Source: Eubacterium sp.
GTDB taxonomy: Bacteria > Bacillota > Clostridia > Oscillospirales > Acutalibacteraceae
DNA: 64,000 nucleotides
NCBI GenBank assembly: GCA_015655975.1
Contig: DVEP01000034.1
Span: forward strand, 1-64,000
Reading direction: 5' to 3'
Each line of letters starts with the position of its first letter. Position 1 is the first letter of the stretch. A program made the translations under genes and the position numbers. Below are positions 51,447 through 60,689 of this stretch, piece by piece. The notes beneath the pieces were generated by a model, which saw only the letters and a program-made list of their open reading frames with translations, did not search any database and had not been told where the DNA came from.

Positions 51447-53516
51447 ATGGCATCTAAAACAAAAAGTGCTTTTGCCGATAAAAAGATGCTCGGCAGAGCT
51501 ATAAAAGAATCGTTTATAAAATTAAATCCAAAAACGCAGGTACAAAATCCTGTTATGCTTTTAGTCTATATTTCCGCAATTCTGACAAGCATACTCTGGC
51601 TTGTTTCCCTGTTCGGTTTGAAAGACGCTTCAAGCGGTTACACATTTGCAATCGCAGTTATTCTGTGGTTTACCTGTTTGTTTGCAAATTTCGCAGAAGC
51701 CATTGCCGAAGGACGCGGAAAAGCGCAGGCAGACGCTCTGCGAGCTTCAAAAAAAGATGTACAGGCGAATAAAATTCCATCTGTAGATAAAAAAAATCAG
51801 ATAACCCCTGTTTCTTCGGCTACGCTTAAAAAAGGCGACATTGTCATAGTAAAAGCAGGCGAGCAAATTCCCGGCGACGGCGAAGTAATTGAAGGAGCCG
51901 CTTCTGTAGATGAAAGCGCCATCACAGGCGAATCTGCACCCGTTATTCGTGAAGCAGGCGGTGACAGAAGCGCCGTAACAGGCGGTACAACCGTACTTTC
52001 CGACCAAATTGTTGTGCAGATAACAAACGAAGCAGGCGAAAGTTTTCTTGATAAAATGATTGCTATGGTAGAGGGTGCTTCCAGAAAAAAGACACCGAAT
52101 GAAATCGCACTTCAAATTTTTCTTGTTGCACTCTCTATTATATTTATTCTTGTTACGGTATCGCTTTACACCTATTCAATATTCTCTGCAAAACAGGCAG
52201 GAATTGAAAATCCTACATCTGTTACTACATTGGTTGCTTTGCTCGTTTGCCTTGCTCCTACAACTATCGGCGCACTGCTTTCCGCAATCGGTATTGCAGG
52301 CATGAGCAGACTCAATCAGGCAAATGTACTTGCAATGAGCGGAAGAGCCATTGAAGCAGCAGGCGATGTAGATATACTTATGCTTGATAAAACAGGTACA
52401 ATTACACTCGGAAACAGAAAAGCAAGCGCTTTCATTCCCGTAGATGATGTGAGCGAGCAGGAACTTGCAGACGCCGCACAGTTGTCATCTCTTGCAGATG
52501 AAACACCTGAGGGCAGAAGCATTGTCATTCTCGCAAAAGAAGAATTCGGTATCAGAGGCAGAGAACTCTCCGAAAAAAATATGACCTTCATTCCTTTTAC
52601 GGCAAAAACCCGTATGAGCGGAGTGGACTATGACGGCAACGAAATTCGTAAAGGCGCCGCCGATACTATGCAGGAATATGTAACCCAAGCAGGCGGTGTT
52701 TACTCAGAAGAGTGCGACCGAATTGTTAAAGAAATTGCAAATCAGGGCGGAACTCCTCTTGTTGTATCAAAAAATCATAAAATACTCGGCGTCATTCACT
52801 TGAAAGACATCATCAAACAAGGCGTAAAAGAAAAGTTTGCAGACCTTCGTAAAATGGGTATAAAAACAATCATGATTACAGGCGACAACCCAATGACTGC
52901 CGCAGCCATTGCCGCCGAAGCAGGCGTGGACGACTTTCTTGCAGAAGCAACACCCGAAGGTAAACTTCAAATGATACGCGATTTTCAAAGCAAAGGACAC
53001 CTTGTAGCAATGACGGGCGACGGTACAAACGACGCTCCCGCACTTGCACAGGCTGATGTTGCTGTTGCAATGAACACAGGCACACAAGCGGCAAAAGAAG
53101 CAGGAAATATGGTGGATTTAGATTCATCGCCTACAAAACTCATTGATATTGTTCGCATAGGCAAACAACTTTTAATGACAAGAGGCAGTCTTACAACATT
53201 CTCCATTGCAAACGATGTAGCAAAGTATTTTGCAATCATCCCCGCTTTGTTTATGGGACTTTATCCCGGACTTTCAGCACTTAACATTATGAATCTTCAT
53301 TCTCCTCAAAGCGCTGTTTTGTCTGCAATCATTTACAATGCATTGATTATTATTGCTCTTATTCCGTTGGCGCTCAAAGGCGTAAAATACCGTGAAGTTT
53401 CGGCAGGCAAACTTTTGTCGCGCAACTTGTTAATTTACGGTCTCGGCGGTCTTGCGGCACCTTTTATATTCATCAAACTGATTGATATGCTGCTTGTACT
53501 GTTCGGTTTGGCTTAA
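51447..53516 (+). CDS. kdpB: Potassium-transporting ATPase ATP-binding subunit KdpB
   Basis: The P-type ATPase that powers potassium uptake. The 689-residue protein shows the phosphorylated D314 in DKTGTITLGN, the TGES actuator loop (AITGESAPV), the KdpB-type SRLNQANVLAMSGRAIE segment and the hinge MTGDGTNDAPALAQADV. Length is normal. AAGGAGG precedes the ATG. Confidence 0.97.
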   Translation: MASKTKSAFADKKMLGRAIKESFIKLNPKTQVQNPVMLLVYISAILTSILWLVSLFGLKDASSGYTFAIAVILWFTCLFANFAEAIAEGRGKAQADALRASKKDVQANKIPSVDKKNQITPVSSATLKKGDIVIVKAGEQIPGDGEVIEGAASVDESAITGESAPVIREAGGDRSAVTGGTTVLSDQIVVQITNEAGESFLDKMIAMVEGASRKKTPNEIALQIFLVALSIIFILVTVSLYTYSIFSAKQAGIENPTSVTTLVALLVCLAPTTIGALLSAIGIAGMSRLNQANVLAMSGRAIEAAGDVDILMLDKTGTITLGNRKASAFIPVDDVSEQELADAAQLSSLADETPEGRSIVILAKEEFGIRGRELSEKNMTFIPFTAKTRMSGVDYDGNEIRKGAADTMQEYVTQAGGVYSEECDRIVKEIANQGGTPLVVSKNHKILGVIHLKDIIKQGVKEKFADLRKMGIKTIMITGDNPMTAAAIAAEAGVDDFLAEATPEGKLQMIRDFQSKGHLVAMTGDGTNDAPALAQADVAVAMNTGTQAAKEAGNMVDLDSSPTKLIDIVRIGKQLLMTRGSLTTFSIANDVAKYFAIIPALFMGLYPGLSALNIMNLHSPQSAVLSAIIYNALIIIALIPLALKGVKYREVSAGKLLSRNLLIYGLGGLAAPFIFIKLIDMLLVLFGLA

Positions 53517-53528
53517 GGAGGACTTACC

Positions 53529-54134
53529 ATGAAAACATTTAAAAATGTATTGGCAAAAGCCACGATTATCTTTGTTATATTCACATTGCTCTGCGGCGTC
53601 ATTTACACAGGCGCCGTAACGGGTCTTGCACAACTTATTTTTCCTGATAAAGCAAACGGAAGTATAATAGAAGTGGACGGAAAAAAATACGGATGTGAAT
53701 TGCTCGGTCAACAATATACTGACGACGGACATATGTGGGGCCGTATTATGAATATTGATGTTTCAACATACAAAGATGAGAACGGTAAAACTTTGATGTA
53801 TGCTTCACCGTCAAATCTCTCTCCGTCAAGCGAAGAATACGAGGCTTTGGTAAAAGAACGCGTAGAAAAATTGCGTGCAGCAAATCCCGAAATGGACGAA
53901 ACTGCAATTCCCGTTGACCTTGTAACCTGTTCGGGAAGCGGTCTTGACCCGCACATTTCTCCTGCGGCAGCCGAATATCAAAAAGCAAGAATTGCAAAAG
54001 CAAACAATATGACAGAAGACGAAGTTCAGAAGATTATTGATAAATGCACAGACGGAAAATTTCTTGGTTTATTAGGAGAAGAAACTGTTAATGTTTTGGA
54101 AGTAAATTTGATGCTGGACGGAATTTTAAAATAA
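53529..54134 (+). CDS. kdpC: Potassium-transporting ATPase subunit KdpC
   Basis: The 201-residue single-pass subunit that stabilises the Kdp complex and aids ATP binding. One N-terminal helix (about residues 11-35) is followed by the extracytoplasmic domain with GQQYTDDGHMWGR, the family hallmark CSGSGLDPHISPAAA, and a C-terminal NVLEVNLMLDG. AAGGAGG precedes the ATG. Last gene of the structural operon. Confidence 0.96.
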   Translation: MKTFKNVLAKATIIFVIFTLLCGVIYTGAVTGLAQLIFPDKANGSIIEVDGKKYGCELLGQQYTDDGHMWGRIMNIDVSTYKDENGKTLMYASPSNLSPSSEEYEALVKERVEKLRAANPEMDETAIPVDLVTCSGSGLDPHISPAAAEYQKARIAKANNMTEDEVQKIIDKCTDGKFLGLLGEETVNVLEVNLMLDGILK

Positions 54135-54138
54135 CAAA

Positions 54139-54170
54139 ACGGGCGGAAATTGATTTTCCGCTCTTTTTTT
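54139..54170 (+). terminator. kdpFABC terminator
   Basis: GGCGGAAA and TTTTCCGC arms (54142-54149, 54154-54161) with a four-base loop, followed by TCTTTTTTT. kdpDE therefore seems to have its own promoter. Confidence 0.85.
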
Positions 54171-54218
54171 ATAAATTTTCAAAGTCTGTTTAATTGAAAA
54201 GTGCGTTAAAAAGAAGTA

Positions 54219-54240
54219 TAATCTTTATACAATCTTAATA
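54219..54240 (+). promoter_or_regulatory. Tandem KdpE-type box upstream of kdpDE
   Basis: TAATCTTTATA (54219-54229) is directly followed by CAATCTTAATA (54230-54240). The second unit is identical to the boxes at 49441-49462; the first differs at two positions. TATAAT at 54288-54293 is the likely -10, about 47 bases on, similar to the 41 bases at kdpF. Confidence 0.65.
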
Positions 54241-54317
54241 TTGATACAAAAAAATTTTTTCAAAATTTATTTTTTTTAATCTATAATTATAATGTGTTTT
54301 ATGCAGGAGGTGTTTTA

Positions 54318-57020
54318 ATGGACGAAACAAGGCAAAGTCCCGAACAGTTTTTAAGTCAAATTAAAAAAGAAGAACAAAACCTGAACAGAGGGCATTTGAA
54401 AATATTTTTCGGATATGCCGCAGGAGTAGGCAAAACCTATGCCATGCTCAAAGCCGCGCATTCGGCAAAAAATCGCGGTGTTGATGTTGTTGCCGGTTAC
54501 ATTGAACCGCACGCCCGTCCGCAGACTTCTGCTCTTATAAACGGTTTGGAATGTCTTCCAAATCTCGTTTCGGAATACAACGGAATTACTCTTACGGAAT
54601 TCAATCTTGACGCCGCGCTTGCCAGACATCCGCAGTTAATTTTGGTGGACGAACTTGCTCATACCAATTCTCCTGCGTGCCGACATACAAAACGCTATCA
54701 GGATATTCAAGAGTTGTTAAATGCGGGAATAGATGTTTATACTACCGTAAATGTTCAGCATATCGAAAGCCTTAACGACACTGTTGCGTCTATAACGGGC
54801 ATTATGGTACACGAGCGTATTCCCGACTCTGTTTTTGACAAAGCAAACCAGGTTGAACTTGTTGATATTGAACCGCAGGACTTGATTGAACGACTTCAGT
54901 CGGGAAAAGTTTACAGTCCCGTTCAGGCTGAGCGCGCTACGGCAAATTTCTTTACTGTGGAAAACCTTACGGCGCTTCGTGAAATTGCTTTGCGCCGTTG
55001 CGCCGACAGAGTGAGCCTCATTACCGAAACGGTCAGAATGAAAAATCACAGCGATTATCATACAGACGAACATATTCTTGTTTGTCTTTCATCTTCGCCG
55101 TCAAATGAAAAAATTATTCGCACCGCCGCGCGAATGGCAACTGCGTTTAAGGGTGCTTTTACCGCACTGTTTGTAGAAACTCCTGATTTTCAATCTATGT
55201 CCAAAAAAAACCTGAATCGTCTGCGAAGTAATATGCGTCTTGCAGAACAACTCGGCGCAAAAATTGAAACGGTTTACGGAGAAGATGTACCTTTTCAAAT
55301 TGCCGAGTTTGCCAAACTGTCGGGTGTGTCAAAAATTGTAATCGGCAGAAACTCTGCAACTCGCAAAAGTATATTCAGCAAGCCTTCGCTTACAGAAAGA
55401 TTGATTGCGGCAACTCCAAATTTAGATGTACATATAATACCTGATACAGAGGGAAAAAACGGAACATATCGCGTCAAAAAAAGAACATATAAAAATGAAT
55501 TTGTGTTTTCAATTTCCGACTTTTTAAAAAGTTTAATTATTTTGATTTTATCAACCTGTATCGGAATACTGTTTCAGTACTTTGGCTTTGCAGAATCAAA
55601 TATCATTACAATATATGTTTTCGGAGTTCTTGTAACTTCGGTCATTACAAAACATCGAATTTACAGCCTGATTTCTTCTATTGTCAGCGTTTTTGTTTTC
55701 AACTTTTTCTTTACCGAACCGCAATTTACTTTTCAGGCCTACGACAAAGGCTACCCAGTTACTTTTTTCATTATGTTTTTTGCAGCGTTACTTACAAGTT
55801 CGCTTGCCGTAAAACTGAAAAATCATGCAAAACAGGCTGCACAGGCCGCTTACAGAACAAAAGTGCTGTTTGATACAAACCAACTTTTACAACAGGCAAA
55901 CGGTAAAAACGAAATTGTTTCTGCAACGGCAAATCAACTTATCAAATTGCTCGGCAAAGACATTGTTTTTTATTTAAAAGAAAAAGAAACATTGAGCGAA
56001 CCGCGTATTTTCACCGTTTCAGGTGATAAAACCGACGAGAAAATAACAAGTGTAAATGAAAAGGCAGTAGCAGAGTGGGTAATGAAAAACAATAAGCACG
56101 CAGGCGCTACTACCGAAACGCTCTCAAACGCAAAATGCCTTTATCTTGCAATTAGATTGAACAACAGAGTTTACGGTGTTGTCGGAATTTATATAGGCAA
56201 AGAACCGCTTGACTCGTTTGAAAAAAGTATATTGCTGTCCATACTCGGCGAATGTGCACTGTCTCTTGAAAACGAAAAAAATGCAAGAGAAAAAGAAGAA
56301 GCGGCAATTCTTGCCAAAAACGAACAACTTCGTGCCAACCTTCTGCGTGCGATTTCACACGATTTGCGAACACCTTTGACTTCTATTTCAGGCAATGCAA
56401 GCAACCTTTTGTCAAACGGCAATTCCTTTGATGAAACGACAAAAAAGCAACTTTATACCGATATTTACGACGATTCTATGTGGCTTATCAATTTAGTGGA
56501 AAATCTTCTTTCGGTAACAAGAATTGAAGAAGGACGGCTGAATCTTCATATTACAGAAGATTTGGTAGAGGATGTGATTTCCGAAGCACTTCATCATGTG
56601 AACAGAAAAAGTGTGGAACATAATATTTCCGTTCAAAATGAAGAAGAATATCTTTTTGCTAAAATGGACGCAAAACTTATGGTACAGGTTATCATAAATA
56701 TTGTCGATAATGCCGTTAAATACACTCCGAAAGGCTCTGACATACAGATTAAAACATATAAGCAGGAAAACAACGCCGTCATATCCATTTCCGATAACGG
56801 AAACGGAATACCCGATGATATGAAAGAGAGGGTATTTGATATGTTTTACAGCGGAGCGAACAAAATAGCCGACAGCCGCCGCAGTTTAGGGCTTGGCTTG
56901 TCGCTTTGCAAATCTATTGTAAATGCACACGGCGGAAAAATAACGGTTTCGGACAATACACCGCACGGCACGGTGTTTACTATAACATTACCTGCCGGGG
57001 AGGTAGAAATTCATGAATAA
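54318..57020 (+). CDS. kdpD: Sensor histidine kinase KdpD
   Basis: A 900-residue sensor of potassium need. The N-terminal KdpD domain has a Walker A motif (FGYAAGVGKTYAM) and LVDELAHTNSP; it is followed by a universal-stress-type domain, four membrane helices (about 395-500), a GAF-like region and the kinase core. The phospho-acceptor is H681 in AISHDLRTPLTSISG; the ATPase has NIVDNAVKYTPKG and GLGLSLCKSIV. Full length, with all parts. The ATG at 54318 is eight bases after AGGAGG. It overlaps kdpE by eight bases. Confidence 0.96.
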   Translation: MDETRQSPEQFLSQIKKEEQNLNRGHLKIFFGYAAGVGKTYAMLKAAHSAKNRGVDVVAGYIEPHARPQTSALINGLECLPNLVSEYNGITLTEFNLDAALARHPQLILVDELAHTNSPACRHTKRYQDIQELLNAGIDVYTTVNVQHIESLNDTVASITGIMVHERIPDSVFDKANQVELVDIEPQDLIERLQSGKVYSPVQAERATANFFTVENLTALREIALRRCADRVSLITETVRMKNHSDYHTDEHILVCLSSSPSNEKIIRTAARMATAFKGAFTALFVETPDFQSMSKKNLNRLRSNMRLAEQLGAKIETVYGEDVPFQIAEFAKLSGVSKIVIGRNSATRKSIFSKPSLTERLIAATPNLDVHIIPDTEGKNGTYRVKKRTYKNEFVFSISDFLKSLIILILSTCIGILFQYFGFAESNIITIYVFGVLVTSVITKHRIYSLISSIVSVFVFNFFFTEPQFTFQAYDKGYPVTFFIMFFAALLTSSLAVKLKNHAKQAAQAAYRTKVLFDTNQLLQQANGKNEIVSATANQLIKLLGKDIVFYLKEKETLSEPRIFTVSGDKTDEKITSVNEKAVAEWVMKNNKHAGATTETLSNAKCLYLAIRLNNRVYGVVGIYIGKEPLDSFEKSILLSILGECALSLENEKNAREKEEAAILAKNEQLRANLLRAISHDLRTPLTSISGNASNLLSNGNSFDETTKKQLYTDIYDDSMWLINLVENLLSVTRIEEGRLNLHITEDLVEDVISEALHHVNRKSVEHNISVQNEEEYLFAKMDAKLMVQVIINIVDNAVKYTPKGSDIQIKTYKQENNAVISISDNGNGIPDDMKERVFDMFYSGANKIADSRRSLGLGLSLCKSIVNAHGGKITVSDNTPHGTVFTITLPAGEVEIHE

Positions 57021-57714
57021 ATTTTTGATATTGGTTGTTGAAGATGATAATTCAGTCAAAAATCTCATAACAACAACTCTTAAAGCTCACAATTATAAAT
57101 ATTTAACTGCTCCGAACGGTGCAGACGCCATTTTGGAAGCGTCGTCTCATAATCCCGATATTGTACTGCTCGATTTGGGACTTCCCGACATTGACGGTGT
57201 TGAGGTCATCAAAAAAATCCGTACTTGGTCGAATATGCCGATTATCGTAATAAGTGCGCGGAGCGAAGATACCGACAAAATCGACGCGCTCGACGCAGGA
57301 GCCGACGATTATTTGACAAAACCGTTTTCGGTTGAAGAACTGCTGGCAAGACTTCGAGTTACGCAAAGAAGAATCAGTATGGTACAAAACGAAACGGGCA
57401 CAGAAACATCAGTTTTTACAAACGGCAAACTTCGTATAGATTATGCCGCAGGATGCGCATATTTGGGCGATGAAGAACTGCACCTTACACCCATTGAATA
57501 TAAACTTTTGTGCCTTCTTTCAAGAAATATCGGCAAGGTTTTGACTCATACATTCATTACTCAAAGCATTTGGGGAAGCAGTTGGGACAATGATGTTGCT
57601 TCACTTCGCGTGTTTATGGCAACTCTTCGCAAAAAGATTGAAAAAGAACCGAACTCTGCGCAGTATATTCAAACTCATATAGGCGTAGGCTACAGAATGA
57701 TGAAGATAGACTAA
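57013..57714 (+). CDS. kdpE: Response regulator KdpE
   Basis: A 233-residue OmpR-type regulator. The receiver has acidic E10-D11-D12, the phospho-accepting D54 in LLDLGLPDIDG and the Lys in LTKPFSVEELL; the C-terminal winged helix contains LTPIEYKLLCLLSRN and HIGVGYRM. It should bind the 11-base repeats at 49441-49462 and 54219-54240. GGGGAGG precedes the ATG inside the kdpD end. Confidence 0.96.
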   Translation: MNKFLILVVEDDNSVKNLITTTLKAHNYKYLTAPNGADAILEASSHNPDIVLLDLGLPDIDGVEVIKKIRTWSNMPIIVISARSEDTDKIDALDAGADDYLTKPFSVEELLARLRVTQRRISMVQNETGTETSVFTNGKLRIDYAAGCAYLGDEELHLTPIEYKLLCLLSRNIGKVLTHTFITQSIWGSSWDNDVASLRVFMATLRKKIEKEPNSAQYIQTHIGVGYRMMKID

Positions 57715-57806
57715 ACTTTTAAACAAAGCATTTCCGTGTAAAATAACGGTGTGCAAAGAAATATTTGTTTATTCCATTTTTTCTTTGAAAAGACAAAAAA
57801 ATGAAC

Positions 57807-57843
57807 AAAAACCGCTGAAATTTAATGTTTCGGCGGTTTTTAT
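57807..57843 (+). terminator. kdpDE terminator
   Basis: AAAACCGCTGAAA and TTTCGGCGGTTTT pair over 13 bases with one mismatch around an eight-base loop, ending in a T run. Confidence 0.85.
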
Positions 57844-57885
57844 TTTGCTCGTTTTAATCAACTGTTCTTCCTATTTGAATTGAAT

Positions 57886-57909
57886 AAAAAAATCCCTTTT
57901 AAAAAGGGA
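57886..57909 (-). terminator. Terminator of the fol operon
   Basis: TCCCTTTT (57893-57900) and AAAAGGGA (57902-57909) form a stem followed on the minus strand by a seven-base T run, five bases after the stop codon at 57914. Confidence 0.75.
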
Positions 57910-57913
57910 CTTT

Positions 57914-58423
57914 TTACATTCCGAATTCTTTTGCAAAAACAATATTTTTGCAAAGTTTTTCGTCATTATTTTTAAGTTTTAAAACCATAAAATTTTCAGT
58001 CGGAACACCTTTAGGAGCGTCAACACCGAGAGTAACCGACGGCACATATCCAAACCTTGAATAGTATTTGTCGCTGCCCAAAACAAAAGAAAATTCAAAA
58101 CCTTTTTCTTTTGCAATTTTGTGTCCCTGTTGTAACAGCGCTGTTCCGACACCACGATTTTGAAAGTTCGGAGCAACCGACAACGGCGCCAAAACCAAAA
58201 CAAGTTTGTTGCCGACAAATGCTTTTGTAAACATTATATGACCTGCAAGTTTTCCGTTTTCTTCAGCCACAAGTGAAAGTTCGGGAATATATGAACTGCC
58301 GTTTCTCAATTCGTTTACCAAATCCTGCTCATTTCCGTCTTTATGCTCGGCAGACTCAAACGCTTCTTTTACAAGATGATATATATTGTCAAAATCTTTG
58401 CTGTTTTCCTGTCTTATAATCAT
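57914..58423 (-). CDS. GNAT-family N-acetyltransferase (YhbS-like)
   Basis: A 169-residue acetyltransferase. The acetyl-CoA site is FQNRGVGTALLQQGHKIAKE after LAPLSVAPN, and GSDKYYSRFGYVPS is typical of the YhbS/Acyl-CoA-type group. The substrate is unknown. It lies four bases after folK on the same strand and ends the fol operon; a metabolic link to folate is not implied. No strong ribosome site is seen, so it may depend on coupling with folK. Confidence 0.85.
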   Translation of the reverse strand: MIIRQENSKDFDNIYHLVKEAFESAEHKDGNEQDLVNELRNGSSYIPELSLVAEENGKLAGHIMFTKAFVGNKLVLVLAPLSVAPNFQNRGVGTALLQQGHKIAKEKGFEFSFVLGSDKYYSRFGYVPSVTLGVDAPKGVPTENFMVLKLKNNDEKLCKNIVFAKEFGM

Positions 58424-58427
58424 AGTT

Positions 58428-58934
58428 TTACCGAATTTCTATATCTGTTTTTTCAATTTTTTGGTCTTGTACACTTGAAAATTCTTTTGAAAAGTCGCAG
58501 ACTCCGAAAATATTTTTATCGCAAAATATATCTGCAAGAGGCGTCAGAACAAAATTTCTCTGCATTGCTCTCGGGTGAGGCAAAGTGAGATTTTTACTGC
58601 TTACTTTCACTTCTTTTTCGCCGTCAAAAGCAAAAATTAAGTCCATGTCAATTATTCTCGGGGCGTTGAAATACGGTCTTTCTCTGCCCATTGCCGACTC
58701 AATTCCGAGCAAAATTCCGAGCATTTCATTCGGAGAAAAACTGCTTTCTGCGACAAGGCAGCCGTTCAGATACGACAAGTCGTCCGTACAGTCTATCGGC
58801 TCTGTTTCGTAGATTGCCGACACCTGCAAAATCTTTGTTCCGACAGTTCTGTCAAGCGCCGAAACAGCGTCTTTGATATTTTTTTCTCTGTCTCCTAAAT
58901 TGCTTCCGAAAGCAACGACATACTTCATTTTCAC
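58428..58934 (-). CDS. folK: 2-amino-4-hydroxy-6-hydroxymethyldihydropteridine diphosphokinase
   Basis: Transfers diphosphate from ATP to hydroxymethyldihydropterin in folate synthesis. The 168-residue protein has FGSNLGDREKNI, the IYETEPI strand, the metal motif RIIDMDLIFAFD and LPHPRAMQRNFVLTPLADI. The start is GTG at 58934 with AAAGG seven bases upstream; an ATG two codons later is possible. Confidence 0.95.
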   Translation of the reverse strand: MKMKYVVAFGSNLGDREKNIKDAVSALDRTVGTKILQVSAIYETEPIDCTDDLSYLNGCLVAESSFSPNEMLGILLGIESAMGRERPYFNAPRIIDMDLIFAFDGEKEVKVSSKNLTLPHPRAMQRNFVLTPLADIFCDKNIFGVCDFSKEFSSVQDQKIEKTDIEIR

Positions 58935-58938
58935 AAAT

Positions 58939-59298
58939 TTACCTTTCTCTCATAATTTCTATGCCGACATCGGAAAACTCTGCTTTTATCGGCGCTTCGG
59001 GTTTTGAAACTTTCACACGGACACGGTTTATACGGTCGTAGGTATCGAGTATTTCCTCTGCCACAACGCTTGCGGCACGCTCTATCAGGTCGTACTTCTC
59101 ACGGGTAAATGTTTTGATTGCAAGTTTAATTATTTTCGCATACGAAACCGTATCGTAAAGGTCGTCCGAATTGCAGGCAGGCTCAAGGTCTATACCGCAG
59201 GTAATTGTGAGATAAAAATTCTGACCGTTTTCCTTTTCTTCGGGATTAACGCCGTGATAGGCAAAAATCTTTAAATTTTCTATATAAATTCTATCCAT
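58939..59298 (-). CDS. folB: Dihydroneopterin aldolase
   Basis: A 119-residue pterin enzyme that forms hydroxymethyldihydropterin from dihydroneopterin. The conserved start RIYIENLKIFAYHGVNPEEK, the DLYDTVSYAKI segment and the LIERAASVVAEEIL helix are present. It overlaps folP by eight bases and lies four bases before folK. Confidence 0.95.
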   Translation of the reverse strand: MDRIYIENLKIFAYHGVNPEEKENGQNFYLTITCGIDLEPACNSDDLYDTVSYAKIIKLAIKTFTREKYDLIERAASVVAEEILDTYDRINRVRVKVSKPEAPIKAEFSDVGIEIMRER

Positions 59299-60112
59299 TT
59301 ATTTTCCTCTTTCTGATATTTTCAGCCATCAAAACACCCTGTTTTTCAAAAAATGTGTCGTGCACTCTGACCATATCGGCGCCGCCTAAAATTGCAGAAG
59401 TATCTGCCGCAATATTGCCGTATGTTCTCTGTTTCGGGTCGGGTTGGTTTGAGCCTTCGCCTATAACTCTCTTTCTTGAAGTTGCAAAAAGGAGAGGGAA
59501 ACCTTCAATTTTATACTTTTCGACATTTGCTATAAGTTGAAAATCCTGCTCTCTTGTTTTATTGAAACCTATTCCCATATCGAAACAGATTTTTTCGTCT
59601 TCAATGCCGAATTTTCTTGTTTTTTCAAGTGATTTCTCAAAAAATTCTTTTACATCTTTAATAATGTCTTCTTTATCTTCTCCGCCGTTGTGCATTATTA
59701 TCCACGCAGCGCCCGTTTCTTTGACCGTCCTGCACATTTCGTCGCTTACCTGTGCGCTTACATCATTTATGATATCTGCGCCGTTTAAAACGGCTTTTCT
59801 TGCAACATCGGGGTAATATGTATCCACCGAGATAATTGCGTCTGTTTTCTCACGCAGTCTCTTAATGACGGGCTCAAGTCTTTCCCACTCCTCGTCTGCC
59901 GAAACACTCTTGTGTCCGGGTCTTGTTGACTGAGCGCCCAAGTCAACGATTTCTGCGCCGTTTTCAATGTGTTCAAGTGCGTGTTCAACCGCCTTGTCGC
60001 AATTAAAATAGTCTCCTCCGTCGGAAAAACTGTCGGGTGTAATATTTACAATGCCCATCATAATTATTTTTTCGCCGTACTCTAATTCTTTGTCTTTGCA
60101 TTTAAAAATCAT
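59291..60112 (-). CDS. folP: Dihydropteroate synthase
   Basis: Joins p-aminobenzoate to the pterin; the target of sulfonamides. The 273-residue TIM barrel has MGIVNITPDSFSDGG, the sulfonamide-site loop VDLGAQSTRPG, and NDVSAQ further on; the C-terminal VRVHD motif is intact. GAGG precedes the ATG. It is nine bases after folE. Confidence 0.96.
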   Translation of the reverse strand: MIFKCKDKELEYGEKIIMMGIVNITPDSFSDGGDYFNCDKAVEHALEHIENGAEIVDLGAQSTRPGHKSVSADEEWERLEPVIKRLREKTDAIISVDTYYPDVARKAVLNGADIINDVSAQVSDEMCRTVKETGAAWIIMHNGGEDKEDIIKDVKEFFEKSLEKTRKFGIEDEKICFDMGIGFNKTREQDFQLIANVEKYKIEGFPLLFATSRKRVIGEGSNQPDPKQRTYGNIAADTSAILGGADMVRVHDTFFEKQGVLMAENIRKRKING

Positions 60113-60121
60113 TTTACTACC

Positions 60122-60679
60122 TCATCTGTTAAGTAAAGAAAGAACTTCCGCTCTGCTTTTTGCGTCTTTTTTCATACATCCTCTGAGCGCAGAAGTCTGC
60201 GTTTTTGAGCCTGCCGCCTTTGCTCCTCTGATTGTCATACAGGAATGCTCTGCCTCTATGATTACGGCAACGCCTTTAGGACTGAGATTTTCATTCAAAA
60301 AGTCTGCAATATCGTGAGTCAGTCTTTCCTGCACCTGAGGTCTCTTTGCAAAATTGTCAACTATTCTTGCAAGTTTTGACAAACCGATGATTTTGTTGTC
60401 GCTCGGGATATACGCAATGTGTGCTTTGCCTACAAACGGAAGCAAATGGTGCTCGCACATTGATGCAAAAGGAATATCTCTGACAATTACCATTTCATCG
60501 TTGCTTTTCTCGTCGAAAAACTTCAAGTGCTGTTCGGGACTTGAATTGAGCCCTGCAAAAATTTCCTCGTACATATTTGCAACTCTTTTCGGTGTTTCCA
60601 AAAGTCCGTTTCTGTCGGGGTCTTCGCCGATTGCTGTTAAAATTTCTCTGACTGCCTTTTCAATTCTTTCTTTATCCAT
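60122..60679 (-). CDS. folE: GTP cyclohydrolase I
   Basis: The first enzyme of pterin synthesis, converting GTP to dihydroneopterin triphosphate. The 185-residue protein has the zinc Cys and His in MCEHHLLPF and EAEHSCMTIRG, and the RPQVQERLTHDIA segment. The ATG at 60679 is seven bases after AGGAG; an in-frame ATG at 60700 lies in the gene before. It starts 10 bases after the LCP-like gene ends, so they may be co-transcribed. Confidence 0.96.
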   Translation of the reverse strand: MDKERIEKAVREILTAIGEDPDRNGLLETPKRVANMYEEIFAGLNSSPEQHLKFFDEKSNDEMVIVRDIPFASMCEHHLLPFVGKAHIAYIPSDNKIIGLSKLARIVDNFAKRPQVQERLTHDIADFLNENLSPKGVAVIIEAEHSCMTIRGAKAAGSKTQTSALRGCMKKDAKSRAEVLSLLNR

Positions 60680-60689
60680 AAAAAGTCTC

